Position numbers and translations under genes: made by a program. Source: Methanobrevibacter thaueri (GTDB taxonomy: Archaea > Methanobacteriota > Methanobacteria > Methanobacteriales > Methanobacteriaceae). Taken from it: 64,000 bases of DNA. A model generated the notes under the pieces. That model did no database searches, was not told where the DNA came from, and saw nothing but the letters and a program-made list of their open reading frames with translations. The DNA is taken from assembly GCF_015062915.1 (NCBI RefSeq), contig NZ_SUTJ01000009.1, positions 1 to 64,000 of the forward strand, read 5' to 3'. Below are positions 10,015 through 20,957 of the stretch, piece by piece; position 1 is the first letter of the stretch; every line of letters starts with the position of its first letter.

Positions 10015-11994
10015 CTATTTCTTAAATCCCTTACGGGTCTTGATTGCCTGGCCTGTTTCGAACTCGTTTATTTCACATGCTCCAAGCATGGCCTTACCGT
10101 AGGCTAGAAGCTTATCTTCCTCGTTTACAATTAGAACCTCATCCTTTGCACGGATGTTTTCATCACATTCAACCACGAACTTACAGAACACGCTTTTCCC
10201 TTCAAGTGCGAATGGTTCTGAGTCCTCATTGACCACTACACGGTTTTGAGGGTATGGCATTGCATTGTGAAGCCTTTTGGCTCCTTCCTTGGAAAGTATC
10301 AGGTAGGAGTCTGATGCCCTCATGTTGACGATTAGCACCTTTCCATCGTAGATGTGCCTGATTTTACCGGTCTTTTTACTCTTTTCAATGTTGATTTTGC
10401 CCTTGAATAGTGCTTCTCCTGCTCCGACTCCGAACTGGTAATCCGCTATGGCCTTGACCTTTTTGATGTCGTCCTTAGAATACCTTACATCTTCTGTGGC
10501 CTCGTACTTGTCAAACAGTTCAATGTCAAGGTCTCTCATTACTCTTGAGTGGAAGAGCACCTGGTCGTAGTACTCGACGAACTCGTTTATGAAGTCCTCT
10601 AAAAACTCTATGCTGTCAACGTCACGTGTTTTCGGTGCGTCGCTTTGGCTTAACGGGTACACTTCATCGATTTCCAACGGCACGAGTCCGAATGGAATGT
10701 CCAATACCATGAAGTCAGTGTTTTCAGGGTCCAGTTCATGCTCTTCTCCGTAGACGTAGAATTCTCCGAGTTTTCCTGTTGTGAATTTTGAGTAAGGTTT
10801 TCTTGTTGGCGGGAGAATCACAAGGTCACGTTTTTTAGGCATTTCACGAAGTTTTGTGAGGTGTCTGATTACTTCAGGTCTTAGGAGTGATTCAGGTCCT
10901 GTGTAGAAGAATGCTGATTTTTTGCTTCTTGGATCGTACTTTTCAAGGTCCTGTGAGTATAGTCCGAGCTGTCTTCTGGCTTCCAGGAGTGCTGGGTGTG
11001 CCCTGCACCTTTCCTCCACCAGTTCCATTAGGCTTCCGTCATATATTGCCTGTCTGATGAGTCTCAATTCTGCAAATGACACGTGAAGGTTGTGCTGTGC
11101 TATCAAGTCCCTTCTTTGCTTTTTAGGCATTGCCCTCAAGTCGTCGGGAGTGTATTTTGTGCACACTTCGCATGAGCATGGCATTTCCTGAAGGTTCTCC
11201 AATTTATAGGTTCCACGGGTTGAAAGGAGCCTGTCGTCCTCTGCATAGAGTATGTATGCCGCTGAGTCGAATAGGTCACATCCCATTGCAACGCATAGTG
11301 CGAATATCATTGGATGGCCCGCTCCCATGAGATGGCGAGGGGTGTCGTCGCCAAGCTCCTTCATTGAGTTCATAACCACATCAACAAGGTCCTTGTAGTG
11401 ATAGGACTCCATCAAAGGAACTACCGCGCCAATAGGGTACAAATCAGCGTCAAGCTTTGAAAGCTCCCTTGCACAATCACGTCTCAAGTCAAGATATGTT
11501 GAGCCCTGAACCACGGAGTTCAAAAGCATCTCGATATTGTTTTGTTTTTTGAACTCAACGGCTTCTCGAGCCCTTTCAAGTGTGATTTCCAGGTCGCTTT
11601 CTGCCTTTTCACGGTCAACGAATGGTGCTGTCGGTATGTCTAGGCTTGTTCCGATATCGGTCTTGATGAGTTCCTGGAATTCAAGAACCTCCTTGTTTGT
11701 TATCTCAACATCACCATACACGGACAGTTGGAATGAGCCTGAATCGGTCATTATCGGTCCGTCGAAGTTTATGAGCTTGTGAAGGCCTTCCTCAATTGCC
11801 TTGGCCTTAAGCTCCTCATCCTTATAAATCAAATAAGCGTTAGTTATTACAATGTCTGCGCCGTATTTGGCCACATCTATTGCCTGTTTTCTCGGATGGA
11901 TTACGGGCATCAGTGCGGGTGTCTTGACGTCTCCGTGCTTGGTTTTCAAAACGCCTACACGTCCCATGTTATCCTTTGCTTTAATCTCAAACAT
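10015..11994 (-). CDS. tgtA: tRNA-guanine(15) transglycosylase, archaeosine synthesis
   Basis: TgtA swaps guanine-15 of archaeal tRNAs for preQ0, the first step to archaeosine. The 659-residue protein has the TIM-barrel catalytic half with Asp84 in TDSGSFQLS, the second aspartate in DIPTAPFVD (near 137) and the zinc site CSCEVC (near 273). C-terminal specificity domains follow, ending with a PUA domain (last about 75 residues). This length and PUA extension distinguish archaeal TgtA from bacterial Tgt. It heads a pair with a methyltransferase. Confidence 0.97.
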   Translation of the reverse strand: MFEIKAKDNMGRVGVLKTKHGDVKTPALMPVIHPRKQAIDVAKYGADIVITNAYLIYKDEELKAKAIEEGLHKLINFDGPIMTDSGSFQLSVYGDVEITNKEVLEFQELIKTDIGTSLDIPTAPFVDREKAESDLEITLERAREAVEFKKQNNIEMLLNSVVQGSTYLDLRRDCARELSKLDADLYPIGAVVPLMESYHYKDLVDVVMNSMKELGDDTPRHLMGAGHPMIFALCVAMGCDLFDSAAYILYAEDDRLLSTRGTYKLENLQEMPCSCEVCTKYTPDDLRAMPKKQRRDLIAQHNLHVSFAELRLIRQAIYDGSLMELVEERCRAHPALLEARRQLGLYSQDLEKYDPRSKKSAFFYTGPESLLRPEVIRHLTKLREMPKKRDLVILPPTRKPYSKFTTGKLGEFYVYGEEHELDPENTDFMVLDIPFGLVPLEIDEVYPLSQSDAPKTRDVDSIEFLEDFINEFVEYYDQVLFHSRVMRDLDIELFDKYEATEDVRYSKDDIKKVKAIADYQFGVGAGEALFKGKINIEKSKKTGKIRHIYDGKVLIVNMRASDSYLILSKEGAKRLHNAMPYPQNRVVVNEDSEPFALEGKSVFCKFVVECDENIRAKDEVLIVNEEDKLLAYGKAMLGACEINEFETGQAIKTRKGFKK

Positions 11995-12413
11995 TTATTT
12001 TACCTTACCAGTTTTAATTAAGATTACTTTTAAACTGGAAATTATATAAATTTTGCTCAAGTGTGATGTTACAATTGCATCGGTGTTATAAAAAAAAGGA
12101 AAAAGTTGGGTTAAGTTTGGACTTAACCACATTGTATCTGTCCTTGATGATTGGCGGTCAATCATCCTTAAAGCGCATTCAGGGAGGAAACAACGCTTTT
12201 ACAGATACTCATTACAGGATTTTGTCAAATGCACAATATTTGGGAGAAATACCATGCATGCACCAATGATTTTCAGACTTGGGAATTGGTGTAAAATCTC
12301 TTGAATCACCAGCACACTCATTTGAAACATAATCCCATAGTTTTTCGTGTTATATTGTTTTTTCGAATTAACAAATGGATTAAAACTTCATCATGATCAT
12401 GCAACAAAAGGCT
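11995..12413. other. Intergenic, no recognised gene
   Basis: This is upstream of tgtA. One plus-strand frame (about 12120-12269) reads ...QGGNNAFTDTHYRILSNAQYLG and looks protein-like but matches nothing I know. It may be a gene remnant. The rest is A+T-rich. Confidence 0.3.
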
Positions 12414-12580
12414 AATTTGCAGGACCATGGACATATGTTTTTTACAGACGTTTTCTCGTCCCATCGGATATCCTCAAACATTTGGATTCGTCAGTCAAAG
12501 CGAAAATCACTAAAACGCTTTGGGCAATCATGACCCTCATCATGTTTGCCATTATTAGTATTAGCGAGCATGATATATAA
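12414..12580 (+). pseudogene. Possible remnant of a membrane-protein gene (3' end)
   Basis: A plus-strand frame with no start codon reads ...ILKHLDSSVKAKITKTLW followed by a hydrophobic stretch AIMTLIMFAIISI and the end SEHDI-stop (TAA 12578-12580). The amphipathic-then-hydrophobic composition looks coding. It could be the tail of a lost gene. The family is not recognised. Confidence 0.25.
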
Positions 12581-12658
12581 AGTGTTATGTCAAAAAATGC
12601 AATGGTTTTGACTGCAAAATATTATTATAAAACAAAACATAAAATTTAATTAGATACA

Positions 12659-13870
12659 ATGAGTTATGAAGACAGTGCACGAATAATAAGCGATGACATT
12701 TTCGAATTGGTGAATGAATGTTTCCGTCAGGAAAAAAGTACCGGAAATATTGAAGGAAGAGTCAATTTTTTTGACACTTACAATGAATACTTTGTTTTAA
12801 CAGATGATGGATCCTATTCTATCAATTCAAAGGAAATAAACCATAAAGTTGAAACACTACATACATCTACAGGGGCAATAAGTGAGTCATTTGAGAAATT
12901 CATCCGCCCGATGAAATTCGATTACTCCTCAGACATTGCCATACTGGACATCTGTGCAGGTCTCGGCTACAATTCATCAGCAGCCATTGCCGATTTCATG
13001 AAAAACTCAAAGGCTAACCTTACAATCGACATGGTTGAAATATCCAAGGCAACATTTGCCTGCGGACTTTTAGTGCCATCCCCAATTCCTGAGCATGACA
13101 TCACCAAAAGGGCAATCGAGGATGAGCTTGTAAGGCAGGGCTATGCCACACTGCATCTTGAGGAGAGGGAAATCCCATCAAACATTGACATTAACGTCTA
13201 CATCGAGGACGCAAGAAAAACCGTGCAAGGACTGCCTGATAATACCTATGATGCCATATTTCTGGACCCATTCAGCCAGAACATGGCACCTGAACTGTTT
13301 TCAGTTGAGTTTTTCAATGAGTTCAGACGCGTCATAAAGGATAACGGAATAGTTGCCACCTATACCTCTTCCGCTCCTGTGCGTGCAGGCTTTATCGATG
13401 CTGGCTTCTACATTGGCCTTGGTCCGATATTTGGAAGAAAGCAAGGAGGAACCCTGGCAAGCCCTAACCCGGAAATGCTTGACTATTCACTTCCAAGAAA
13501 CGATGAGGTTAGAATCGCACTTTCCGACGTTGGAATACCGTTCAGGGACCCTGGACTTGACGGTTCAAGCGAAGAGATACTTGAAAGGCGTACAGAGGAA
13601 AGGCATGAGGCAAGGCACAACACCAAGATATCCTCAGCGGTAAAGACTCCAATATTCTTGGGAGTGGAAATGGATGATGAGAAGCTTAAAAGAAGAGTTG
13701 AGCGCAATCTCGCCAAGATGAACATTCCGTCAACAACATCACCTGAGGCAAGATACCTTGTTGAGGTTGAAGACAGCTACCTTGAAAAAACAGACGGTTC
13801 AAACAATACAACAACTAGAATCGTTGAAATGAAAAAAAGATTAAAAAAAGTAAAAAATGAGAAATTATAA
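12659..13870 (+). CDS. MnmC-like (DUF752) tRNA methyltransferase-type protein
   Basis: This 403-residue protein has an MnmC/DUF752 methyltransferase core. The SAM loop is [16 protein letters not shown] (near 94-109), the acidic end of strand 2 is DMVEIS, and the catalytic-type loop is [17 protein letters not shown] (near 200). MnmC-type domains methylate the wobble uridine side chain of tRNA; archaeal stand-alone versions are less well defined. The charged C-terminal quarter has no clear domain. A TATA-like ATTATTATAAAA (about 12618-12629) lies some 30 bases from the ATG and there is no Shine-Dalgarno sequence, suggesting a leaderless or nearly leaderless mRNA. Its last 6 bases overlap the convergent adhesin gene. 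Confidence 0.82.
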   Translation: MSYEDSARIISDDIFELVNECFRQEKSTGNIEGRVNFFDTYNEYFVLTDDGSYSINSKEINHKVETLHTSTGAISESFEKFIRPMKFDYSSDIAILDICAGLGYNSSAAIADFMKNSKANLTIDMVEISKATFACGLLVPSPIPEHDITKRAIEDELVRQGYATLHLEEREIPSNIDINVYIEDARKTVQGLPDNTYDAIFLDPFSQNMAPELFSVEFFNEFRRVIKDNGIVATYTSSAPVRAGFIDAGFYIGLGPIFGRKQGGTLASPNPEMLDYSLPRNDEVRIALSDVGIPFRDPGLDGSSEEILERRTEERHEARHNTKISSAVKTPIFLGVEMDDEKLKRRVERNLAKMNIPSTTSPEARYLVEVEDSYLEKTDGSNNTTTRIVEMKKRLKKVKNEKL

Positions 13871-15736
13871 TTTAATATAATTTCCGCTTTTAAGAATGTA
13901 AGCAACTTCTTTTGAGGACTTAACCGGAGACATTATTGGAGTCAAGCGGTACGGATGATCATTTGTCACATGCTCCAATCCGAAAATTGAAAAGTCACAG
14001 TCACAATCAGGATTTCCACAGAAAATCATTCCCTCAGTACTTCCAGGCTCCATACGGCCGGTTGCCGGGAAAATTCCAACTTCTGTTGTCTCGTCACCTG
14101 CCCAGAATACATCCCAGTACAGGTCATGTCCTCCGCAGTACGGACAAGTCCTTTCAAACTCGCACATATACCATTCCCAACCATATTTTGATTCCTCACC
14201 GGGAGCGGATGGCCTTCCAATAGCCAATATGGTTAATCCATCTTCAGAAACACCATACTTGTTATAAGCAACACCCATCTCATGCATGATGACTGAAATC
14301 TGTCTTGTAACCTTATATCCGGTTGCAAGGTCCTCACACACGACCTTGTACTTTCCGATAGGCAACTTGAATGCTACCTTTGCAACACCCTTGGAATTGG
14401 TCTTGACAGTATGGGCGACACCGTTGATGGTTATTTTCATCTTAGTGTCCTTTGCGACCTTACCGCTCTGCTTGAGAAGTGTTGCCTGGAAATATCCGGT
14501 TGTGTTTTCAATGGCACCGACGTCAACCGCCTTGATTGAGGCAAGCTTTACGGTGACCTTTTTAGCCAGATTGTATTTGGTATACGGATCAATAGCCTTG
14601 AATACATATGTTCCCTTGCCAAGCTTGAATTTTACGGTTGCAACACCTTTGGAATCAGTCTTGACGGTCTTTTTGGATCCGTCAACATAGACCTTCATCT
14701 TCTTGTTTGCAGCCAATTTACCATTTGGCTTGTGCAGGGTTACCTTGAACTTGGAAGTCACACCTGTAAACACAGTCATTGAACTGGCTGATAATGGAGA
14801 CAATACTGTAAGGGTATTGGTAACCTTTTCACCAGTCTTCGGGTTTATTGACTTGATCTTATAGGTTCCAGGTTCTGACAGTACCTTCACTGAGGCCACA
14901 CCGTTCTTGTTGGTTTTCTTGTAAATGGTGTTTCCCCTCACATAGAATTTAACGTATTTCTTCTTGAGGACCTTACCATTTGTTCCATAGAATTTGGCCT
15001 TGAACTTCTGAGAGCCCTGATAGTACTTCTTCAAGTCTGATGCAGTTATTGATGACTTGACGGTAATCTTGTTGGAAATCTGATATCCGTTCGGATGAAT
15101 GGCATAAACCACATATTTGCCTTTCTTCAAGTTCACTTCAAGACTTGCAACACCATTCTTGTTGGTTTTAACTGTGTATGTCTTGCCGTTGAGCTTGAAC
15201 TTGACATTAGTGTTTTTCAATGCCTTACCGTGTGAGTCTAGAAAAGTTGCGCTGTACTTGGTTGGACTCTTATATGTCTTGGTGACATCCTTACCTGTAA
15301 TGACAGGCAATACCTTAATCTTGTTTGAAGTTGTCACGTTCCCAAAAATTGCCAATATGCTGTATGTTTTAGGACTCAAGTCAATGGTAAGTGAAGCCTT
15401 TCCGTTGGCGTCAGTTGTTTTCACATAATCATTACCGTTGAGGTTGAGTGTGACATTGGCATTGCTGACAGGCTTTCCGCCATCAGACAAAGTTACCGTG
15501 TAACTTGATCCACCCTTATAATACATGCTTACGTCACTGCCCTTCAGAGAATAGTCATGCTGAACAGTGTCATTTTCATCAGCGGACAGTACCTCAACAT
15601 CACCCGATGGAGGTTCCTCATCCACTTCACTGACAATCATGTCATCTGTTGAGTTTGAGTCAATCGCTGCAACTGCAGACACAGACAGCATGAAAACCAG
15701 TGTCATTAAAATTAAACTAATTTTCTTATTAAACAT
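13865..15736 (-). CDS. Secreted adhesin-like protein with Ig-like repeats and a C-terminal zinc-ribbon-like domain
   Basis: This 623-residue exported protein begins with a signal peptide ([24 protein letters not shown]). After an acidic linker come five to six Ig-like (Big_1-type) repeats of about 80 residues. Each carries a version of the pattern NGK...KTDxNGVASxxxxLxxGxY, as is common in Methanobrevibacter surface adhesins. The last about 150 residues form a different domain with CPYCGGH (near 530) and a second set [10 protein letters not shown] (near 572), probably binding zinc. The ATG at 15736 is used because GGAG lies 8 bases upstream; a longer frame starts at 15757 but contains that site. 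Presumably cell-surface attached. Confidence 0.85.
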   Translation of the reverse strand: MFNKKISLILMTLVFMLSVSAVAAIDSNSTDDMIVSEVDEEPPSGDVEVLSADENDTVQHDYSLKGSDVSMYYKGGSSYTVTLSDGGKPVSNANVTLNLNGNDYVKTTDANGKASLTIDLSPKTYSILAIFGNVTTSNKIKVLPVITGKDVTKTYKSPTKYSATFLDSHGKALKNTNVKFKLNGKTYTVKTNKNGVASLEVNLKKGKYVVYAIHPNGYQISNKITVKSSITASDLKKYYQGSQKFKAKFYGTNGKVLKKKYVKFYVRGNTIYKKTNKNGVASVKVLSEPGTYKIKSINPKTGEKVTNTLTVLSPLSASSMTVFTGVTSKFKVTLHKPNGKLAANKKMKVYVDGSKKTVKTDSKGVATVKFKLGKGTYVFKAIDPYTKYNLAKKVTVKLASIKAVDVGAIENTTGYFQATLLKQSGKVAKDTKMKITINGVAHTVKTNSKGVAKVAFKLPIGKYKVVCEDLATGYKVTRQISVIMHEMGVAYNKYGVSEDGLTILAIGRPSAPGEESKYGWEWYMCEFERTCPYCGGHDLYWDVFWAGDETTEVGIFPATGRMEPGSTEGMIFCGNPDCDCDFSIFGLEHVTNDHPYRLTPIMSPVKSSKEVAYILKSGNYIKL

Positions 15737-15757
15737 AACGTTAACTCCATTTAACAT

Positions 15758-16088
15758 TTTGTTCGTATTAAATTATCTTTACTTAAAGGTATAAAAAGCT
15801 TTTTATTTTCAAAAAGAGTTATTAACTGTTTGATTTTGAATAAATAACCCAAAATAAGTTAATAATAAGTATAAAAAGGTAAAATTAATTGGAATGATTA
15901 TTAAAAGATAAAATCCATTTGAATCGAAAATCATTTAAAAAGCTTTTATTAAAAAACCCTTTTAAATAATGCCATAAGTGAAAAGAAGGTATCAACATGG
16001 TTGATTATGATAAAAAATGATTAATTGATTTAAATTAATTTGATTTAAAAAAGAAAAAGTTTAATAGCCTAAAATTAAATTTAAGCCA
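15758..16088. other. Intergenic between adhesin and glmS
   Basis: A+T-rich. A TATA-like element near 15789-15797 (minus strand, TTTTTATACC) may serve the adhesin. A 7-codon frame at 15997-16020 is preceded by GAAGGT but is too short to call. Otherwise nothing is seen. Confidence 0.4.
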
Positions 16089-17873
16089 TTATTCAACAGT
16101 TACACATTTCGCCAAATTTTTCGGCTTGTCAGGGTCATGACCCTTCTCGAGAGTGATGTAATATGCTATGAGTTGCAACGGAACAATGTAAACTAAAGGT
16201 GCTATTATTTCCTTAACCTCTGAGTTTATTCCAATGACATCACTTGACTTTGCCTTTAATGACTCGTCATCACTGGACCCTATAGCCAATACATTAGCGC
16301 CACGGGATTTTACTTCCTCGAGATTGCTCATTGTCTTGAAGTAATTGTCACCAGGAGGTATAATAACAACCACCGGTATTCCCTCGTCAATCAAGGCCAA
16401 CGGACCATGCTTGAGCTCTCCTGCGGCGTATCCTTCACCGTGAATGTATGTGATTTCCTTAAGCTTGAGCGCACCTTCCAATGCTGTCGGATAGGAGTAT
16501 CCTCTTCCAAGGTAGAAGAAGTCACGTGCATAGTTGTATCTTTTTGAAAGCTCCTTGACCTGCTCAACGCTTTCCAGTGCCTCATCGATGAATTCAGGAA
16601 CCTTGTCAAGCTCTTTTAATAATTCAACGTTCCTGGATATGAGTGCTGCGAAAAGATATATTGCAGTCAATTGGGCAACATAGGTCTTTGTTGCTGCAAC
16701 ACCTATTTCCGGACCTGCCTGGGTCTGGATAACGTATTGGGCTCTTCTTGTGATTGATGAGCCTGCAACATTGACTATACCAAGTGTCTTTGATGTCTGG
16801 TTGGCAACATCAAGTGCCTTGAGTGAATCTGCTGTCTCACCGGATTGTGAGATAAAAATAACTAAAGTGTCTTCGTTCAGGGTGTTTGCGGAGTACTTGA
16901 ACTCTGATGCAAGGATTACATCTGTTGGAATGCCTGCCAGTGACTCGATGAGGTATTTACCGGTCAGTGAGGCATGGTATGATGTTCCGCATGCCACGAA
17001 GCATATCCTTTGAAGGTCACCCACATCATCGATTATTTCCTGGATATTGTCCTTCTGTGTGAGTGTGTTTCTAACGGCTGTTGCCTGCTCGTTGATTTCC
17101 TTGATCATGAAATGGTCATATCCTTCCTTTTCAGCCATTTCAGGAGTCCAGTTGATTGTGTCTATTTCCTTGTTGACCACATTGTCAAACTCGTCATGAA
17201 CAACGACGCCGTCACGGTCTATGATGACGATTTCCCCTTTTTCAGGGTATATTATGTCACGGGCGTATTTCAATATTGCTGGAGAGTCTGATGCAAGGTA
17301 ATATCCTTCCTCACCGATACCTACAATCAATGGTGAGTCCTTACGGGTTGCAACAATCTTGTCAGGTTCGTTTTTGGAGATTGCTGCTATCGCATAGGCT
17401 CCCTTAATGACATCAATGGTCTTTCTCACCGCATGTTCAAGGTCGAACTTTTCGGCCATGAACTTCTGGATCAGGTGGGGAATGACCTCGGTGTCGGTGT
17501 CTGACTTGAAGACATGGCCTTCAAGAATCAGTTTCTCCTTGATTTCCAAGTAGTTTTCAATGATACCATTGTGTACAACCGCAATGGTATTGTCCTCGTC
17601 AACGTGAGGGTGTGAGTTCATTTTTGAAGGGTCTCCGTGTGTAGCCCATCTCACGTGAGCTATTCCGAAGCTTCCAGGCATGTCTGTAAGGTCAAGTTTC
17701 CTGTCCACTTCCTCGATTTTGCCCTTGTCCTTTTTGATGTGAATCTTATCCTCGCTGAATGTGGCAAGGCCTATTGAATCGTATCCTCTGTATTCCAGCT
17801 TGGATATGCAGTCAAAAAGTATTGGCGCCACATCTTCCTCTTCCTTTAGAATGCAGCCTACAATTCCACACAT
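16089..17873 (-). CDS. glmS: Glutamine-fructose-6-phosphate aminotransferase (isomerizing)
   Basis: GlmS makes glucosamine 6-phosphate, the entry to UDP-GlcNAc and so to pseudomurein, the N-glycans and the pseudaminic acid made by the operon at 29.6-37.3 kb. The 594-residue protein starts MCGIVGC, with Cys2 as the N-terminal glutaminase nucleophile. It has HVRWATHG and two SIS domains (SQSGETADS near 350; the second near 460-560), ending ...AKCVTVE. The ATG at 17873 is certain because Cys2 must be terminal; the upstream GTG lies inside the GGTGAT site. It follows cobA closely. Confidence 0.97.
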   Translation of the reverse strand: MCGIVGCILKEEEDVAPILFDCISKLEYRGYDSIGLATFSEDKIHIKKDKGKIEEVDRKLDLTDMPGSFGIAHVRWATHGDPSKMNSHPHVDEDNTIAVVHNGIIENYLEIKEKLILEGHVFKSDTDTEVIPHLIQKFMAEKFDLEHAVRKTIDVIKGAYAIAAISKNEPDKIVATRKDSPLIVGIGEEGYYLASDSPAILKYARDIIYPEKGEIVIIDRDGVVVHDEFDNVVNKEIDTINWTPEMAEKEGYDHFMIKEINEQATAVRNTLTQKDNIQEIIDDVGDLQRICFVACGTSYHASLTGKYLIESLAGIPTDVILASEFKYSANTLNEDTLVIFISQSGETADSLKALDVANQTSKTLGIVNVAGSSITRRAQYVIQTQAGPEIGVAATKTYVAQLTAIYLFAALISRNVELLKELDKVPEFIDEALESVEQVKELSKRYNYARDFFYLGRGYSYPTALEGALKLKEITYIHGEGYAAGELKHGPLALIDEGIPVVVIIPPGDNYFKTMSNLEEVKSRGANVLAIGSSDDESLKAKSSDVIGINSEVKEIIAPLVYIVPLQLIAYYITLEKGHDPDKPKNLAKCVTVE

Positions 17874-17878
17874 GCTTA

Positions 17879-18595
17879 TCACCTTTGATAATCGTAAATT
17901 TTCTTATACATGTTCACAACATCCCCGATAATCATTATTGCGGGAGTGTTGATTTTTTTCTCTGAAATGTCCGCCAATGTTCCGAACACAAGGTTTTCAT
18001 CTGGAAGTGTTCCGCTTTCAACAACACATACCGGTGTGTCCGGTGAGCGGTATTTCATTATCTCTGAGGTATTTTCCTTAATGTTTCCAATACCCATCAG
18101 TATAATTAATGTGTCGGCAGTGTAGTCCCAGTGAACCTGGCTTTCAGGTTTTGTCGGGTCCTCATGGCCTGTGACGATTGTCACTGAGGTTGCCACTGCC
18201 CTGTGAGTTACAGGTAGTCCTAGAGAGGTTGGTGCTCCGATGGCGGAAGTTACACCTGGAATCACTTCAAACTTGATATCATGTTCCATCAATGCCAATA
18301 TCTCCTCTCCACCACGGCCGAAGACGAAAGGATCTCCTCCTTTAAGCCTTACGACATTCTCATGGTCTTGAGCCTGCTTTATTATAAGCTCGTTGATCTC
18401 ATCCTGAGTCTTGTAATGCTCGCCTGCCTTTTTACCTACATATATCCTTTCGGCAGTTTCCGGAGCATGGGCCAATATTTCCTCATTGGCCAAGTAATCA
18501 TACAATACGACATCAGCCTTGTTCAAGGCCTTTACGGCCTTAAGAGTTATTAAATCAGCATCTCCAGGTCCTGCACCAATCAAATAAACTACCAT
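17879..18595 (-). CDS. cobA: Uroporphyrinogen-III C-methyltransferase
   Basis: This enzyme methylates uroporphyrinogen III twice to precorrin-2, the branch toward F430, cobalamin and siroheme. The 238-residue protein opens with the tetrapyrrole methylase motif [15 protein letters not shown]. It has [16 protein letters not shown] (near 83-98) and the GVTSAIG loop, all diagnostic. The start follows AGTGAT. It sits between purQ and glmS on the same strand, probably as part of one long transcript. Confidence 0.95.
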   Translation of the reverse strand: MVVYLIGAGPGDADLITLKAVKALNKADVVLYDYLANEEILAHAPETAERIYVGKKAGEHYKTQDEINELIIKQAQDHENVVRLKGGDPFVFGRGGEEILALMEHDIKFEVIPGVTSAIGAPTSLGLPVTHRAVATSVTIVTGHEDPTKPESQVHWDYTADTLIILMGIGNIKENTSEIMKYRSPDTPVCVVESGTLPDENLVFGTLADISEKKINTPAIMIIGDVVNMYKKIYDYQR

Positions 18596-18607
18596 ATTAT
18601 CACTAAA

Positions 18608-19252
18608 TTATAAAAATCCTTTAAAGAAGTTCAAACCATCATCTGAACCGAAGAGTTCCTCACATGCCCTTTCAGGGTGAGGCATCATTGCGCATACAAG
18701 ACCGGACTCGTCACATACGCTTGTAATTGCTTCCATGGAACCGTTAGGGTTCTTTCCTTCAAACTGCAATACGATTTGGTCCTGGTCCTTTAAAAGGTCA
18801 ATGTCCTCGGTGTAGAATCTTCCTTCAGCGTGAGCTATAGGGAGCTTGATGATTTCATCTTTCTTGAATGCCTTTGTGAAAGGGGTTCTTGATGTTCCGA
18901 CTTTAAGCTCAACCCATTCGCAGTTGAACTTAGGGTACTCGTTTGTGATGAATATTCCAGGCACAAGTCCGATTTCTCCTAGAATCTGTGCACCGTTACA
19001 TATTCCGAGCACTGGTTTTTCCTCTTTCACCAATTCCTTTATTCCATCGATTACCGGAGTGATTGATGCCATTGCACCTGCTCTCAGGTAATCTCCGTAT
19101 GAAAATCCGCCGGGAATGACTATGCCGTCATAGTCTGTGAGTTTTTCCTCGCTCCACCAGATGTATTCCGCTGTCATGCCTGCAAGCTCTATTGCCTTTG
19201 CAACGTCACGGTCGCAGTTTGTTCCCGGAAATCTTATTACTCCAATTTTCAT
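18608..19252 (-). CDS. purQ: Phosphoribosylformylglycinamidine synthase, glutaminase subunit PurQ
   Basis: PurQ supplies ammonia to PurL with PurS in purine synthesis. The 214-residue protein starts [16 protein letters not shown] and has the nucleophile Cys in [10 protein letters not shown] (near 86) and the triad His/Glu in MPHPERACE (near 197). The longer upstream frame (to 19342) overlaps purS and is rejected; AGGTG lies upstream of the chosen ATG. It is in a purC-purS-purQ order; purL is not in the window. Confidence 0.96.
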   Translation of the reverse strand: MKIGVIRFPGTNCDRDVAKAIELAGMTAEYIWWSEEKLTDYDGIVIPGGFSYGDYLRAGAMASITPVIDGIKELVKEEKPVLGICNGAQILGEIGLVPGIFITNEYPKFNCEWVELKVGTSRTPFTKAFKKDEIIKLPIAHAEGRFYTEDIDLLKDQDQIVLQFEGKNPNGSMEAITSVCDESGLVCAMMPHPERACEELFGSDDGLNFFKGFL

Positions 19253-19260
19253 TTTTACAC

Positions 19261-19527
19261 CTATTTGCCGCAAGCCATGTTCTGTGGAATGACGTTGATC
19301 TTGTAATCGTGGATTACAGGATTGCATAAGAGTCTTTCGCACATGTCAACAACGTTTTCCCTGATTGCTTCCCTGTCTTCCCCTTCCATTTGGAACTTGA
19401 GGATTTCTACGGTTTTCATGTTGCTCACTTCATATCCTAAAAGTTCTAGTGACCTTTCGATTGTGGTCGCTTCAGGGTTCAACATGCCGCTTTTAAGGGA
19501 AATCTTAACTTCAATATCGAATAACAT
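19261..19527 (-). CDS. purS: Phosphoribosylformylglycinamidine synthase subunit PurS
   Basis: This small (88-residue) subunit bridges PurQ and PurL. The sequence has the PurS pattern: [25 protein letters not shown], then [15 protein letters not shown], then a C-terminal [16 protein letters not shown]. Its ATG follows GGTGATTTAG and lies directly at the purC stop, indicating translational coupling. Confidence 0.95.
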   Translation of the reverse strand: MLFDIEVKISLKSGMLNPEATTIERSLELLGYEVSNMKTVEILKFQMEGEDREAIRENVVDMCERLLCNPVIHDYKINVIPQNMACGK

Positions 19528-20256
19528 CTAAATCACCTTTTCATCATCTGGAATAATTCTATTATAAACTTCAACGTAAGCTTCCATTACTTCATCATCT
19601 TTTCCTTTCCTGAACAGTTCCTTGTCTAGCATGTCAAGGGTCTTGCTGTCCCATAACCTGCAGCTGTCAGGGGAAATCTCATCACCCAAAAGGATGTTTC
19701 CGTCCTTGTCCTTACCGAACTCGACCTTATAGTCAACAAGGATGATTCCCGCATCAGCGAAGAACTTGGTTAGAATCTCATTGATTTTCAAAGCCTTTTC
19801 GGTTAATGTGTCTATTTCATCCTGTGTTGCAATGCCCAATGCCTTGATGATTGAATCGTTTAGCATAGGATCATGGTACTCGTCAGCCTTGAAGTCCATC
19901 TGGACGATCGGTGGCTCGAGCCTTGTGCCGTCTGCGATTGGGTATTTGCGAACAAGACTTCCTGTTGCAATGTTTCTCACGATGACCTCGATTGGAATCA
20001 TCTCAAGCTTTTTGGCAAGCATGACGTTAGGTTCAGGCAAGTCGATGAACTGGGTTTCAACGCCGTTTTCTTCAAGTACTTTAAAGATCTTGGATGAGAT
20101 TACGGCATTGTATGAGCCTTTCTTGTTCATTACTTCCTTGCGTTCACCGTCACCGGCGGTCATGTCGTCTCTAAACTCGATGATAACCTTATCATCGTCA
20201 TCGGTAGTGAATACGCTTTTCACTTTTCCACTGTTAATTAACTCTTTTTTGTCCAT
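19528..20256 (-). CDS. purC: Phosphoribosylaminoimidazole-succinocarboxamide synthase
   Basis: PurC joins aspartate to CAIR. The 242-residue protein has the SAICAR synthetase signatures IPIEVIVRNIATGSL (near 89-103), the LVDYKVEFG segment (near 173) and GDEISPDSCRLWD (near 191). Length is normal. It is the first gene of purC-purS-purQ-cobA-glmS, with a TATA box near 20301-20312. Confidence 0.97.
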   Translation of the reverse strand: MDKKELINSGKVKSVFTTDDDDKVIIEFRDDMTAGDGERKEVMNKKGSYNAVISSKIFKVLEENGVETQFIDLPEPNVMLAKKLEMIPIEVIVRNIATGSLVRKYPIADGTRLEPPIVQMDFKADEYHDPMLNDSIIKALGIATQDEIDTLTEKALKINEILTKFFADAGIILVDYKVEFGKDKDGNILLGDEISPDSCRLWDSKTLDMLDKELFRKGKDDEVMEAYVEVYNRIIPDDEKVI

Positions 20257-20300
20257 GATATCAACAAATAAATTATTATAATATAATTTTTGACTTTAAT

Positions 20301-20312
20301 ATTATATAAAAA
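20301..20312 (-). promoter_or_regulatory. TATA box for the purC-led operon
   Basis: TTTTATATAATA-like sequence on the minus strand, about 50 bases upstream of the purC ATG and followed by an A+T-rich leader. Confidence 0.5.
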
Positions 20313-20414
20313 TAGTTTTTCAAATTGGAATAATTGGCAAATTTTAAAAACATCAAAGACAAATTAGAAAACATGGGAAATCACACCCGATTTCCATAAG
20401 CACGGGAGGTAACT

Positions 20415-20665
20415 GAAATATTGAATATTTGGAGGAAACAGTTATGTTAATCAATCCCGTTGAAAGATACTGTCTCAACAAAGGAAGAGAACAAGGCAAG
20501 AAAGAAGGCATTGAAGAAGGACTGAAAAAAGGAATAAAAGAAGGTAAATTTGATGCAAAAATTGAAATGGCTAAAAGACTACTTAACGACGGCCATCCAA
20601 TTGGATACGTATCAAAAATATCAAGTCTGCCTTTAAACACCATAAAAATAATAAAAATAGAATAG
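20415..20665 (+). pseudogene. C-terminal fragment of an Rpn-type nuclease/transposase-like protein
   Basis: An open frame ends in a run of Lys/Glu/Gly repeats (NKGREQGKKEGIEEGLKKG) and then KIEMAKRLLNDGHPIGYVSKIS. This is the typical C-terminal tail of Rpn/PD-(D/E)XK nuclease family proteins of methanogens and enterics. The nuclease domain is absent. The frame is open upstream of the first ATG (20444), and the only GGAGG lies within it. So it may be a remnant, or a 73-residue tail gene now translated from its own start; Rpn genes elsewhere are known to express C-terminal fragments from internal sites. Confidence 0.6.
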
Positions 20666-20668
20666 CGG

Positions 20669-20953
20669 TTACAATTTGTTAATGGGAATTCCCACATGTT
20701 CTTCCTGTGGGAATTTCATGCCGTTGAGCTTTCCGTTTGGAAGTTCAGACATTACTATCACCGGAAACTCATCATTTGCCTTTAAAAACATCTGATGTGT
20801 CACGTCCTGGCGTGTCCTGACCGCTATTGTATAAACATTGTCCTCGACGGTCACATCGCCGTCAAGGAAAACCTCATTGAACGGATGGTTTAATAAGTAC
20901 TCCGGCATGTCAATGTCAATGCCGAAGTGCTTGAGCAATACGCTTAGAATCAT
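20669..20953 (-). CDS. Small conserved-type hypothetical protein
   Basis: A 94-residue soluble protein starting MILSVLLKHFGIDID, with a mixed alpha/beta composition and no Cys. I do not recognise the family. The ATG lies 4 bases after the stop of the upstream small membrane protein gene, so the two are probably translated from one mRNA. Confidence 0.6.
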   Translation of the reverse strand: MILSVLLKHFGIDIDMPEYLLNHPFNEVFLDGDVTVEDNVYTIAVRTRQDVTHQMFLKANDEFPVIVMSELPNGKLNGMKFPQEEHVGIPINKL

Positions 20954-20957
20954 CCAA

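Noticed and set aside
11995-12413. Frame ...QGGNNAFTDTHYRILSNAQYLG as a gene
   Set aside because: No start with a ribosome binding site, no family match, and it could be decayed or chance; noted only as a possible remnant.
19253-19342. Longer N terminus for PurQ
   Set aside because: It would overlap purS in another frame. The family starts at [10 protein letters not shown] and AGGTG precedes that ATG.
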